Shown here one piece after another: positions 1-5,830 of a DNA stretch of 14,583 nt. The stretch is from an uncultured Mycoplasmatota bacterium (GTDB lineage: Bacteria > Bacillota_I > Bacilli_A > RF39 > UBA660). The stretch spans positions 1 through 14,583 of the forward strand of contig USET01000013.1 of assembly GCA_900553765.1 (NCBI GenBank), written 5' to 3'. A model generated the notes under the pieces. It saw only the letters and a program-made list of their open reading frames with translations, had not been told where the DNA came from and did not search any database. Every line of letters starts with the position of its first letter. Within the stretch, counting starts at the first letter, position 1. Both the position numbers and the translations under genes were made by a program.

Positions 1-919
1 AACAAACACCATCACTTAGAATATACTCGTAATCTTCGGTAAGTGGAACGATGTCTCCATATTCCATAGATAATCGTACTTTGGCGTTCTCGTCTAATAA
101 AGACGCATCGAGATGAAACTGATCCGATATTCCATCACATACAGTTTTCTTTCCTAATTGATCGACGTAAAACTTACGATTCTTACATAATCCAAGAACA
201 TGAGATAACGTGCTTTTAGAAATTGTAATCGAACTAATTTCTCTTCTGGCATATGTATAAAACGCCTTAGATGTCATCTGACTATCTACGTACATCTTTA
301 AAAATTCCATCACCGGCTCATCCTGTTTTGCAACCGTATATTCTTTACTATCATATGTAAATTCTTTCCCAATTGGAATCACGACATCTTCTTTTCCATA
401 CGATGTAATAAATTCTTCCAATTGTCTTTTTAATAAGTATTCTTTTCGATCACCAACTCTAACTTGCAATTCATAGATAAATGGTTCGTAACGATCGATT
501 TGTTTTAGCCCAAGAGAAATTCGAAGAGGCTTTTTTATCTTCTCTTCTTTCATCGTCGTAAACAACAATCGATTAAAACCATCATCCTGCTCTTTATTCA
601 ATCTTTGAATCAAATGATTCACTAAAGTTTCATCCGAAAACAAATACTTAATCGCAAGTGCGACATGCGGACAATATACATCCTGATTAAAATGTTCACA
701 ATCACATTGAATCGCTTTGATGTTCCTTTTTTTATCAATCGTAATGTGAACAATCGCCTTCTCTTTCGCAGAATATAAAAATTCTAAAACAGCTTCCTTT
801 TTTTCATTTAATTGATATCCGCGATAAGACAAATTTGTCTCCAACATTTCTAAAGAGGCGATATAATTTTTCATTCCTACTACTTTTACAATATCCTCTA
901 CTCGTACAAGCTTCGACAT
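1..919 (-). CDS. SWIM zinc-finger / SNF2-associated helicase, N-terminal part (partial, runs off window)
   Basis: The frame opens with ATG at 919 (MSKLVRVEDIVKVVGM...) and stays open for 306 codons to the window edge, so the C-terminus is missing. The SD AAAGGAGG (934..927) lies 7 nt before the ATG. A SWIM zinc-binding motif is visible at residues 72-85: Cys72-x-Cys74, eight residues, then Cys83-Pro-His85. The residues after it read like the SNF2-associated region that lies between the SWIM finger and the helicase core in Firmicutes SNF2 proteins of 1000 or more residues. The ATPase motifs themselves would be outside the window, so helicase activity is inferred from family architecture. If correct, it is a cytoplasmic DNA-dependent ATPase of poorly known role. 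An alternative is a stand-alone SWIM protein; the missing part of the gene would decide. Confidence 0.75.
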   Translation of the reverse strand, partial: MSKLVRVEDIVKVVGMKNYIASLEMLETNLSYRGYQLNEKKEAVLEFLYSAKEKAIVHITIDKKRNIKAIQCDCEHFNQDVYCPHVALAIKYLFSDETLVNHLIQRLNKEQDDGFNRLLFTTMKEEKIKKPLRISLGLKQIDRYEPFIYELQVRVGDRKEYLLKRQLEEFITSYGKEDVVIPIGKEFTYDSKEYTVAKQDEPVMEFLKMYVDSQMTSKAFYTYARREISSITISKSTLSHVLGLCKNRKFYVDQLGKKTVCDGISDQFHLDASLLDENAKVRLSMEYGDIVPLTEDYEYILSDGVC

Positions 920-944
920 GAACTTGCCTCCTTTGCCATCTATC

Positions 945-973
945 AGTATATCAGATAATATGCATTATGTACA
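945..973 (-). promoter_or_regulatory. Promoter of the SWIM/SNF2 gene
   Basis: Extended -10 TGaTATACT (953..945) with TGTACA (973..968) 17 bp upstream, a 4/6 match to TTGACA. The leader to the ATG at 919 would be about 20 nt. Confidence 0.55.
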
Positions 974-991
974 GGAATTGTCAGTGAAAAT

Positions 992-1018
992 AAAAAAGAA
1001 ATGATTTGATTCACTTCT
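992..1018 (-). terminator. Terminator after the hypothetical gene at 1025
   Basis: On the minus strand AGAAGTGA, loop ATCAAA, then TCATTTCT form an 8-bp stem with one G-U pair, followed by six T. It lies 7 nt after the stop of the 1025-1504 gene and ahead of the next promoter, so the two minus-strand genes are separate transcripts. Confidence 0.7.
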
Positions 1019-1024
1019 CTTTCC

Positions 1025-1504
1025 TTATGCTTTTTGAATAATATATGGATCTTGATTTTTAGCAGAAACTTCAATTTTTTTCGCTTCTTCTAATGGTTTA
1101 TAAGATTCTAAAAAATCGCGATAGAATGATACGAAATGTTTTCCATGGTAACACACCTGTGAACCATTTTCAAATACGATCTCTAAATCTTTATATTTTT
1201 CATCTTTATATAAATGAACTTCTAATATCTTTTGATTTTGCATCACAGAATCAATCTGTCCCTGAATCATAGGACTTAAGTCAAAGTTTGGAGTTTTCTC
1301 GGCTTGACGCAAAATTTCTTTATCGTTCGTATAATCATATCGATACGTAAACTTCTTCTTTTGATTATAATAACAACTCACGCGCACCTGATACATACAA
1401 TCGTGAATTGAAATTGGTTCTGAGTAGTTTGCTTCGTCTCGGAAATCTCGAAATTCTATCCTCTTGCATTCATCATATAACCCTGGTATCATCTTTCCGT
1501 CCAT
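1025..1504 (-). CDS. Hypothetical protein, about 159 residues
   Basis: I do not recognise a family. The frame can be read from a GTG at 1513, but that GTG is part of the SD (AGAGGTGAG). The ATG at 1504 lies 6 nt beyond AGAGGTG and is the better start (MDGKMIPGLYDECKRIEF...). The product is soluble, highly charged and rich in Tyr, Lys and Glu, with no signal peptide, membrane span or evident catalytic motif. The central part alternates hydrophobic and charged residues, suggesting beta strands. It has its own promoter and terminator, so it is probably monocistronic. Frame length, SD and flanking signals make it a credible gene, but no function can be assigned. Confidence 0.75.
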   Translation of the reverse strand: MDGKMIPGLYDECKRIEFRDFRDEANYSEPISIHDCMYQVRVSCYYNQKKKFTYRYDYTNDKEILRQAEKTPNFDLSPMIQGQIDSVMQNQKILEVHLYKDEKYKDLEIVFENGSQVCYHGKHFVSFYRDFLESYKPLEEAKKIEVSAKNQDPYIIQKA

Positions 1505-1530
1505 ACTACTCACCTCTTGATTTGTGTGCT

Positions 1531-1559
1531 ATTATACAAGAAACACATCAAAAATACAA
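1531..1559 (-). promoter_or_regulatory. Promoter of the hypothetical gene at 1025-1504
   Basis: TTGTAT (1559..1554), 17-bp spacer, perfect TATAAT (1536..1531) on the minus strand. It diverges from the tRNA-Thr promoter about 40 bp away. Confidence 0.75.
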
Positions 1560-1597
1560 GGATATTTTTATGGTAATTATTGAGAAAATAATTCTAC

Positions 1598-1625
1598 TAG
1601 ACAATCGATCATAATATGATATAAT
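1598..1625 (+). promoter_or_regulatory. Promoter of tRNA-Thr(GGT)
   Basis: TAGACA (1598-1603), 16-bp spacer, TATAAT (1620-1625). Transcription would start only a few bases before the mature tRNA 5' end at 1636. Confidence 0.75.
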
Positions 1626-1635
1626 AAACATGTAC

Positions 1636-1709
1636 GCCGATTTAGTTTAGTGGTAAAACAGATGCATGGTAAGCATCAAAGGACTGTTCAATTCAGTCAT
1701 TCGGCACCA
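1636..1709 (+). tRNA. tRNA-Thr (anticodon GGT)
   Basis: A full cloverleaf can be drawn. The acceptor is GCCGATT against ATTCGGC, with one T-T mismatch at the sixth pair. The D stem is GTTT/AAAC around a short 7-nt loop AGTGGTA. The anticodon stem GATGC/GCATC is perfect around ATGGTAA, placing GGT at 34-36. The T stem GACTG/CAGTC is perfect around TTCAATT. The 3' ACCA is encoded. GGT reads ACC and ACU threonine codons. The T-T mismatch and AT-rich D stem are mildly unusual, but every other arm is sound. Confidence 0.9.
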
Positions 1710-1878
1710 GATTGGTAGTTAAGCAACTTAGCAAAAGTTGTTCTCGTATTACTATGGATATGTCAAGGAAACTTGCATAGAAGAAGTACAAGTAACATTC
1801 AATATTGCAAAGCAGAACGTTACTTAATAATTTATGGAGCACTTAATTCAAAGTTTAAATTAGGTGCTCTTTTATTTT
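1710..1878 (+). ncRNA. Structured tRNA trailer or small RNA, family unknown
   Basis: No protein-coding gene is evident between tRNA-Thr and the terminator. Four hairpins are visible in order. First, CAACTT (1724-1729) pairs with AAGTTG (1735-1740). Second, TATG-t-CAAG (1759-1767), a GAAA tetraloop, then CTTGCATA (1772-1779). Third, an imperfect stem of AAGTAAC and TTC (1790-1800) with GAA and GTTACTT (1815-1825), capped by TTGC/GCA. Fourth, the 12-bp terminator. No separate promoter is seen, so it probably comes from the tRNA promoter and is released by tRNA 3' processing. It does not show T-box, SRP, tmRNA or RNase P signatures. Confidence 0.5.
1837..1878 (+). terminator. Terminator of the tRNA-Thr transcript
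   Basis: GAGCACTTAATT (1837-1848), loop of 9, AATTAGGTGCTC (1858-1869): 12 bp with one G-U, followed by TTTTATTTT. The repeat ACTTAAT occurs at 1822-1828 and again in the 5' arm (1841-1847). Either copy could pair with ATTAGGT (1859-1865), so an alternative fold could compete with the terminator. Confidence 0.8.
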
Positions 1879-2072
1879 GAAATCACAAAAAGTAATGTCA
1901 TAAGAAAACGGATAATAACAATGCGAAATAAAATCAAAAAGTCTTTACTACACACACATCACCCCTCATCTGTAAAGATAAAGGTGGCATCACATTATGA
2001 AACGTTTCTGAATATATTTATAACAAACATTTGTTTAAAAAATAATAAAATGATGATCTAAAAAAATAAATA
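1879..2072. other. Intergenic region with no gene seen
   Basis: This very AT-rich stretch lies between the tRNA terminator and the promoter of the kinase gene. A 65-codon frame (1864-2061) crosses it, but it begins inside the terminator, has no SD and shows no family resemblance. CTTTAC and GTAAAG form a loose inverted repeat near 1942-1978. I see nothing else that can be supported. Confidence 0.5.
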
Positions 2073-2081
2073 TGTTACAAT
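2073..2081 (+). promoter_or_regulatory. Extended -10 promoter of the thymidylate-kinase-like gene
   Basis: TGtTACAAT with no convincing -35 hexamer. It would give a leader of about 48 nt before the ATG at 2136. Confidence 0.5.
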
Positions 2082-2135
2082 AATAAGTATCAATAACAAA
2101 AGAACGGAATGAGAAGTATAAGCTAGGAGGAATTT

Positions 2136-2807
2136 ATGGAAAAAGGAAAAATAATTGTTATCGAAGGAGCATGTGATGGAATGGGTAAAACAACACAATA
2201 TAAAATGTTAATCGACCACTTTCGAAATGATGGACAGGAAATTGCTTATCATCACTTTCCGTCCTATGGAACATATCAAGCGATCGCTGTAGAAAAATAT
2301 TTAAGTGGAGAATTAGGACAACCTGATGAGTTATCTCCATATTTTGTCACTAATTTATATGCAACTGATAGAGGGATTACATGGTTTTCAAATTTAAAAC
2401 AACTATATGAGCAAGGAAAAATTATCTTACTCGATAGATATACTACATCTAGTCTAATTTATCAATCGGCTTTAATTGAAGGAATAGAGCAAAAGAAAAA
2501 ATTCGTAGACTATGTGATTGATTTTGAATATCGTAAAATCGGAATTAAAGCTCCTGATAATGTTATATTCTTACATGCGCCATTTGATCTTGTTACAGAA
2601 ATGAGAAATGCTAGAAAACAAAACGAGGGAATTACTAATGATATACATGAAAATAATCTTAATTTTATGAAAAAAGTTTATGAAAGTGCTATGTTTATAG
2701 CAGACTATCTTTCTTGGGATAAAGTGCAGTGTAATATTGGTAATAAAATGAGAGAAATAGATGATATTCACGAGGAAATTTATAGCTTAGTTAAAAGGAA
2801 AAAATAG
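2136..2807 (+). CDS. Thymidylate kinase-like deoxynucleoside monophosphate kinase
   Basis: A 223-residue protein of the dTMP kinase fold. Such enzymes transfer phosphate from ATP to dTMP in the cytoplasm. The family landmarks appear in order: the phosphate-binding loop at 11-20 (GACDGMGKTT), FPSYGTY at 41-47 where dTMP kinases have an FPR/FP motif, the ATDRG segment near 76-80, DRYTTSS at 100-106 matching the DRYxxSS signature, and an Arg-rich lid near 155-160. The oddity is the P-loop. Usual dTMP kinases read GIDGSGKTT, while this one has an extra residue (GACDGMGKTT), so the first Gly is five rather than four residues from the second. SD AGGAGG (2125-2130) lies 5 nt before the ATG. The gene has its own promoter and terminator and no nucleotide-metabolism neighbours. 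It may be a second, divergent paralogue; a dNMP kinase of other specificity is possible. Confidence 0.85.
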   Translation: MEKGKIIVIEGACDGMGKTTQYKMLIDHFRNDGQEIAYHHFPSYGTYQAIAVEKYLSGELGQPDELSPYFVTNLYATDRGITWFSNLKQLYEQGKIILLDRYTTSSLIYQSALIEGIEQKKKFVDYVIDFEYRKIGIKAPDNVIFLHAPFDLVTEMRNARKQNEGITNDIHENNLNFMKKVYESAMFIADYLSWDKVQCNIGNKMREIDDIHEEIYSLVKRKK

Positions 2808-2833
2808 AAAAGTAGCAAGTCGCTACTTTTTAT
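2808..2833. terminator. Bidirectional terminator between convergent genes
   Basis: AAAAGTAGC (2808-2816), loop AAGTC, GCTACTTTT (2822-2830) is a perfect 9-bp stem. T-runs follow it on both strands, so it serves the kinase gene (plus) and the hypothetical gene ending at 2847 (minus). Confidence 0.85.
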
Positions 2834-2846
2834 TTTGAAATATCGA

Positions 2847-3452
2847 TCAAAGCTTTAATTGTCGTTCTTGTCGCATTATTTCTTGTTCTTGTTTCATCGA
2901 ATAATACACACGATCTGAAAGTTGCTGATTTAACTCAAACAATAACATATCCTGGTACCTCTTTTCTTTCGTATTCGGATCGATCATCACTTGATAGATT
3001 GCAAGCGTTCCCATTCGTTTAAAGTCGTTCATGTACTTCAATAACCCACTTGCCTGATTTCCATCGAGACCTCCTACTCCATTTGGAATATTTAAAGTTC
3101 CTGTAGATGTAAGTATTTTCTTCGGTGCGATTTGATATTCTCCTAAATTTACATAAGTTCGATTGATAAAGACGACCGCACCACGTTCTAATAAAATTTG
3201 TTCATAAGTATATAACGTCCTTTTCTCCTTTGGAATGCGATCGATCACATCTCTTCCAAAATTTTTAGAAATGATTTCTTCTATTCCATCCTCGTGTTGT
3301 TCTGTTTTAATCTTTTGCGGTATATACTCACCTTTCAACAGTACAAACCCTCTTTCAGGTAAAATCACTGGATGAAAGTATTCTTCTCTATTTTTCTCCT
3401 GCTGTATATCTGCACGCATCTTAGTCCATCTTTCAAATATTTTTAATTTCAT
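2847..3452 (-). CDS. Hypothetical protein, 201 residues
   Basis: I do not recognise a family. The frame can be extended upstream to 3509, but the ATG at 3452 (MKLKIFERWTKMRADIQQ...) is preceded by AAGAGGAGAT at a good distance, and the extension runs through the promoter. The product looks cytoplasmic: no signal peptide or membrane span, a charged amphipathic N-terminal helix, a middle region with likely beta strands, a Gly/Asn-rich turn (residues about 122-132, around PNGVGGLDGN), and a C-terminal helix rich in Gln, Glu and Arg that could be a coiled coil. It diverges from the DUF4186 gene with overlapping regulatory DNA. No function can be proposed. Confidence 0.75.
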   Translation of the reverse strand: MKLKIFERWTKMRADIQQEKNREEYFHPVILPERGFVLLKGEYIPQKIKTEQHEDGIEEIISKNFGRDVIDRIPKEKRTLYTYEQILLERGAVVFINRTYVNLGEYQIAPKKILTSTGTLNIPNGVGGLDGNQASGLLKYMNDFKRMGTLAIYQVMIDPNTKEKRYQDMLLFELNQQLSDRVYYSMKQEQEIMRQERQLKL

Positions 3453-3477
3453 CAAGAATCTCCTCTTTTGTGTACCT

Positions 3478-3510
3478 ATTATATCACAAAAAATAATATT
3501 GTGATACAAT
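3478..3510. promoter_or_regulatory. Symmetric divergent promoters with palindrome
   Basis: TATCACAA (3482-3489), 9 bp, TTGTGATA (3499-3506) is a perfect inverted repeat. Each arm is part of an outward-facing extended -10: TGaTATAAT on the minus strand (3486..3478) for the hypothetical gene and TGaTACAAT on the plus strand (3502-3510) for the DUF4186 gene. RNA from the plus promoter would start about 10 nt before the ATG at 3527. A dimeric regulator could bind the palindrome and block both promoters; that is inference. Confidence 0.6.
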
Positions 3511-3526
3511 CATATCAGGTGATCAT

Positions 3527-3895
3527 ATGAATGCAATAGAAACCTTATTTTATAGACTGGGGCAATCTAAATTTCGTAGTCGATTTCATCTTTCTAAAAA
3601 AGAGATCGACTACATTGAAAAACAAGGATGGGACAAAATTGAATCTCATGCTCGCGACTTTATACGCACTCGATTAGCGCCACAAACCATTTCAAACGAT
3701 GGAAAACAGACACCGATGAAAGGACATCCTGTATTTATTGCACAACACGCAACTGCGACTTGCTGTCGCAATTGTCTAATGAAATGGTATCATATTCCTA
3801 AGAATAAAGTGCTCACTAAACAAGAGCAGGAAAAAATCGTCCTCATTCTCATGACATGGATAAAAAGAGAGTTTCAAAAAAGTAACGACAAATAA
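3527..3895 (+). CDS. DUF4186 family protein
   Basis: A 122-residue protein that I recognise as DUF4186. It has the family hallmarks SKFRSRFHL (14-22), a RLAP segment (49-52), NDGKQTPMKGHPVFIAQHAT (57-76) and a Cys cluster CCRNC (79-83) followed by KWYHIPK. The clustered His67, His74, Cys79, Cys80 and Cys83 could bind a metal or be redox-active, but no activity is established for the family as far as I know. It is nearly full length for the family and looks soluble. The start is fixed by AGGTGATC (3517-3524) just before ATG. This SD can pair with the GATCACCT part of the 16S rRNA 3' end. The last codons overlap the terminator shared with the convergent histidine kinase gene. Confidence 0.85.
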   Translation: MNAIETLFYRLGQSKFRSRFHLSKKEIDYIEKQGWDKIESHARDFIRTRLAPQTISNDGKQTPMKGHPVFIAQHATATCCRNCLMKWYHIPKNKVLTKQEQEKIVLILMTWIKREFQKSNDK

Positions 3896-3912
3896 GTACG
3901 TTACTTCTTTTT
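3880..3912. terminator. Shared terminator overlapping two stop codons
   Basis: AAGTAACG (3880-3887), 11-nt loop, CGTTACTT (3899-3906), with T-runs beyond both ends. The DUF4186 stop (3893-3895) lies in the loop and the kinase stop (3901-3903) in the stem, so both convergent genes use it. Confidence 0.8.
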
Positions 3913-5751
3913 TAAATATTGTTTCAAAATCCGATCGAGTTCTTTTCTATCAATTGGTTTTGATAGATAGTCTTGAAAGCCTTCATTTAAATATTTTTCT
4001 TTCATTCCCTCGATCGCATTTGCCGTAAGTGCAACAACAGGGGTATGGAAACCAGCGATCTTCTCTAATTCGTGAAATGTTTGAACCCCACTCATTCTAG
4101 GCATCATATCGTCCATAAAAATCAAATCGTAAGTTTCTCCATTCATAACATGATCGATGCACTCTTGCCCACTTTTCAATAATACTACTTGAGGTTGGTA
4201 TCCTTTCAATAGTTTATCGATTACTTTTAAGTTGATATTATTATCATCTACGATGAGGATTTTGCAATCTGAAAAATCTGTAAACGTGATCTCTGAATTT
4301 ACTACCTTTTCATCTGTGCTATTTGGCTTATACGACTTCTGAATATCGTTCAATGAAGTCTTAGTAGAAACTGCCATCTGTTTAATCTCTTGATCGAGTG
4401 AAACAGTAAACTTCGACCCTTTTCCGTACTTGCTTTGTACGAGAATCTTTCCGCCCATCAATTCAACTAAACTCTTCGTAATTGCAAGTCCTAAACCAGT
4501 TCCTTCAATCGTACTCTGGCGTTCCATTTCGAGTCGCTCGAATTTATTAAATAATTTATCCATATCACTCGTCTTAATTCCTACTCCACTATCTTCTACA
4601 GAAAAAATCAAACGGCAACGATTCTTATCGATCACTGCATCTACTTTAAATTCGATATATCCTTCTTTCGTATACTTTACTGCATTCGTAAGTAAATTTA
4701 AAAGAATCTGTTTTATTCTGGAAACGTCACCATATAAGATTTGAGGAATACTTTCATCAAAGTTCGTGCGAAATTCAATGTTTTTATTTCCTAAACGTGT
4801 CGATACCAGTGTTGTAACTTCCTTCAACATCTGATGAGAATCATAATCTGCATTCACAATCTCAATATGATTCGATTCGATCTTAGAAATATCTAGAATT
4901 CCATTCACCAATTCAATCAGATTTTGACACGCCATACGAATATCACACGCTTCTTCTTTCATCGTATGAATATCAGTTTCTTCTAACATGACCTGACTAA
5001 AACCATCGATTGCATTCAGCGGTGTTCGAATCTCATGGGACATGTTAGATAAAAAGTCCGTCTTTGCTTTATTCGCTTTTTCTGCATGATCTTTTGCTAA
5101 ATTTAATTCCTGAATCATATGTAAATCTGGGTTTTCGATTGTAAAATACATCACAAAAGTAATAAACGTCTCTACTGGAGTTATGAGTAAGATTCCAGGG
5201 TTATGTTTCTGTACAAAGGAAAAGAAAAGTCCCATGACAAGATATACGAAAAACGGAATCAGCTTACGATTATTTGGCTTATATAATTGAATAACAAATG
5301 TACAGATACATATTACACAATACAACGTACTAACCACATAAATAAAATCAACTGCCGGTCCCGTGATTGTAGGTCCATATTTACCTGTCGAAAATTGAAA
5401 TGGTAAAATAATTGTAATTACTGTTGTTAATACGATGGAGATCATCCAAAAAGGTACAAAAAGTTTATGACTTTTCTTTGCTATACAGATCATATAAATT
5501 GCTAAAACCGTAACCCATACTAACAACAATAACAAATACGTCTTTAAAACGAAAAAACTTAACACCGTAGATGGATATTGCGACGCAAAAGTATTCAAAA
5601 ATTCAAAGACAAGTGCAACTAAGTTGGAGACAACTATAAATTTGTATAATTTGTTTTCTAAATTATTTAAACGATTTTTCGAAAAATAAACGATGTTTAA
5701 TAAAATACTAAAAAATAAACATGTTGCTGGTATAAGTAACCCGATCGTCAT
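3901..5751 (-). CDS. Membrane hybrid histidine kinase (7TM-HisKA-HATPase-REC)
   Basis: A sensor kinase of 616 residues from the ATG at 5751. An in-frame GTG at 5757 is part of the SD (AGAGGTG) and is rejected. Residue numbers below count from that GTG, so subtract 2 for the ATG. Residues 3-210 hold about seven hydrophobic helices with short loops, a 7TM sensor module. The HisKA helix carries the phosphorylated His241 in SHEIRTP. The ATP-binding domain shows the N box (NLLTNAVKY, 354-362), G1 (DSGVGI, 389-394), F box (FNKFE, 403-407) and G2 (GTGLGL, 419-424). The C-terminal receiver (498-618) has Asp504 and Asp505, phosphoacceptor Asp549 in FMDDMMP, Thr578 and Lys600, so it looks active. There is no DNA-binding domain. 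It probably passes phosphate onward through an HPt protein; one is encoded at 7914. Its signal is unknown. Confidence 0.95.
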   Translation of the reverse strand: MTIGLLIPATCLFFSILLNIVYFSKNRLNNLENKLYKFIVVSNLVALVFEFLNTFASQYPSTVLSFFVLKTYLLLLLVWVTVLAIYMICIAKKSHKLFVPFWMISIVLTTVITIILPFQFSTGKYGPTITGPAVDFIYVVSTLYCVICICTFVIQLYKPNNRKLIPFFVYLVMGLFFSFVQKHNPGILLITPVETFITFVMYFTIENPDLHMIQELNLAKDHAEKANKAKTDFLSNMSHEIRTPLNAIDGFSQVMLEETDIHTMKEEACDIRMACQNLIELVNGILDISKIESNHIEIVNADYDSHQMLKEVTTLVSTRLGNKNIEFRTNFDESIPQILYGDVSRIKQILLNLLTNAVKYTKEGYIEFKVDAVIDKNRCRLIFSVEDSGVGIKTSDMDKLFNKFERLEMERQSTIEGTGLGLAITKSLVELMGGKILVQSKYGKGSKFTVSLDQEIKQMAVSTKTSLNDIQKSYKPNSTDEKVVNSEITFTDFSDCKILIVDDNNINLKVIDKLLKGYQPQVVLLKSGQECIDHVMNGETYDLIFMDDMMPRMSGVQTFHELEKIAGFHTPVVALTANAIEGMKEKYLNEGFQDYLSKPIDRKELDRILKQYLKKK

Positions 5752-5773
5752 ACACACACCTCTATTCTATAAC

Positions 5774-5782
5774 ATTATATCA
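5774..5782 (-). promoter_or_regulatory. Extended -10 promoter of the hybrid kinase gene
   Basis: TGaTATAAT (5782..5774) between the terminator of the AMP-binding gene and the kinase SD. No good -35 is seen 16-18 bp upstream. The leader would be about 16 nt. Confidence 0.6.
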
Positions 5783-5803
5783 TCTTTTTCCTTGAAACTA
5801 AAT

Positions 5804-5830
5804 AAAAAAGGATTTATAAGATCCTTTTTT
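5804..5830 (-). terminator. Terminator of the AMP-binding enzyme gene
   Basis: On the minus strand AAAAAAGGAT, loop CTTATAA, then ATCCTTTTTT: a 10-bp stem whose 3' arm supplies the T-run. The stop codon (5816..5814) lies in the loop. Confidence 0.75.

Noticed and set aside
1710..1878. T-box, SRP RNA, tmRNA or 6S RNA identity for the structured trailer
   Set aside because: No T-box antiterminator motif, no SRP domain IV internal loops, no tRNA-like tmRNA end, and several separate hairpins rather than the single long 6S hairpin.
1864..2061. 65-codon plus-strand frame before the kinase gene
   Set aside because: It starts inside the tRNA terminator, has no SD, and its composition matches the AT-rich intergenic DNA.
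4430..4744. Plus-strand 104-codon frame inside the kinase gene
   Set aside because: It lies wholly within conserved ATPase codons on the other strand and has no signals of its own.
5752..5757. GTG start for the hybrid kinase
   Set aside because: The GTG is part of the SD AGAGGTG; the ATG at 5751 has proper spacing.
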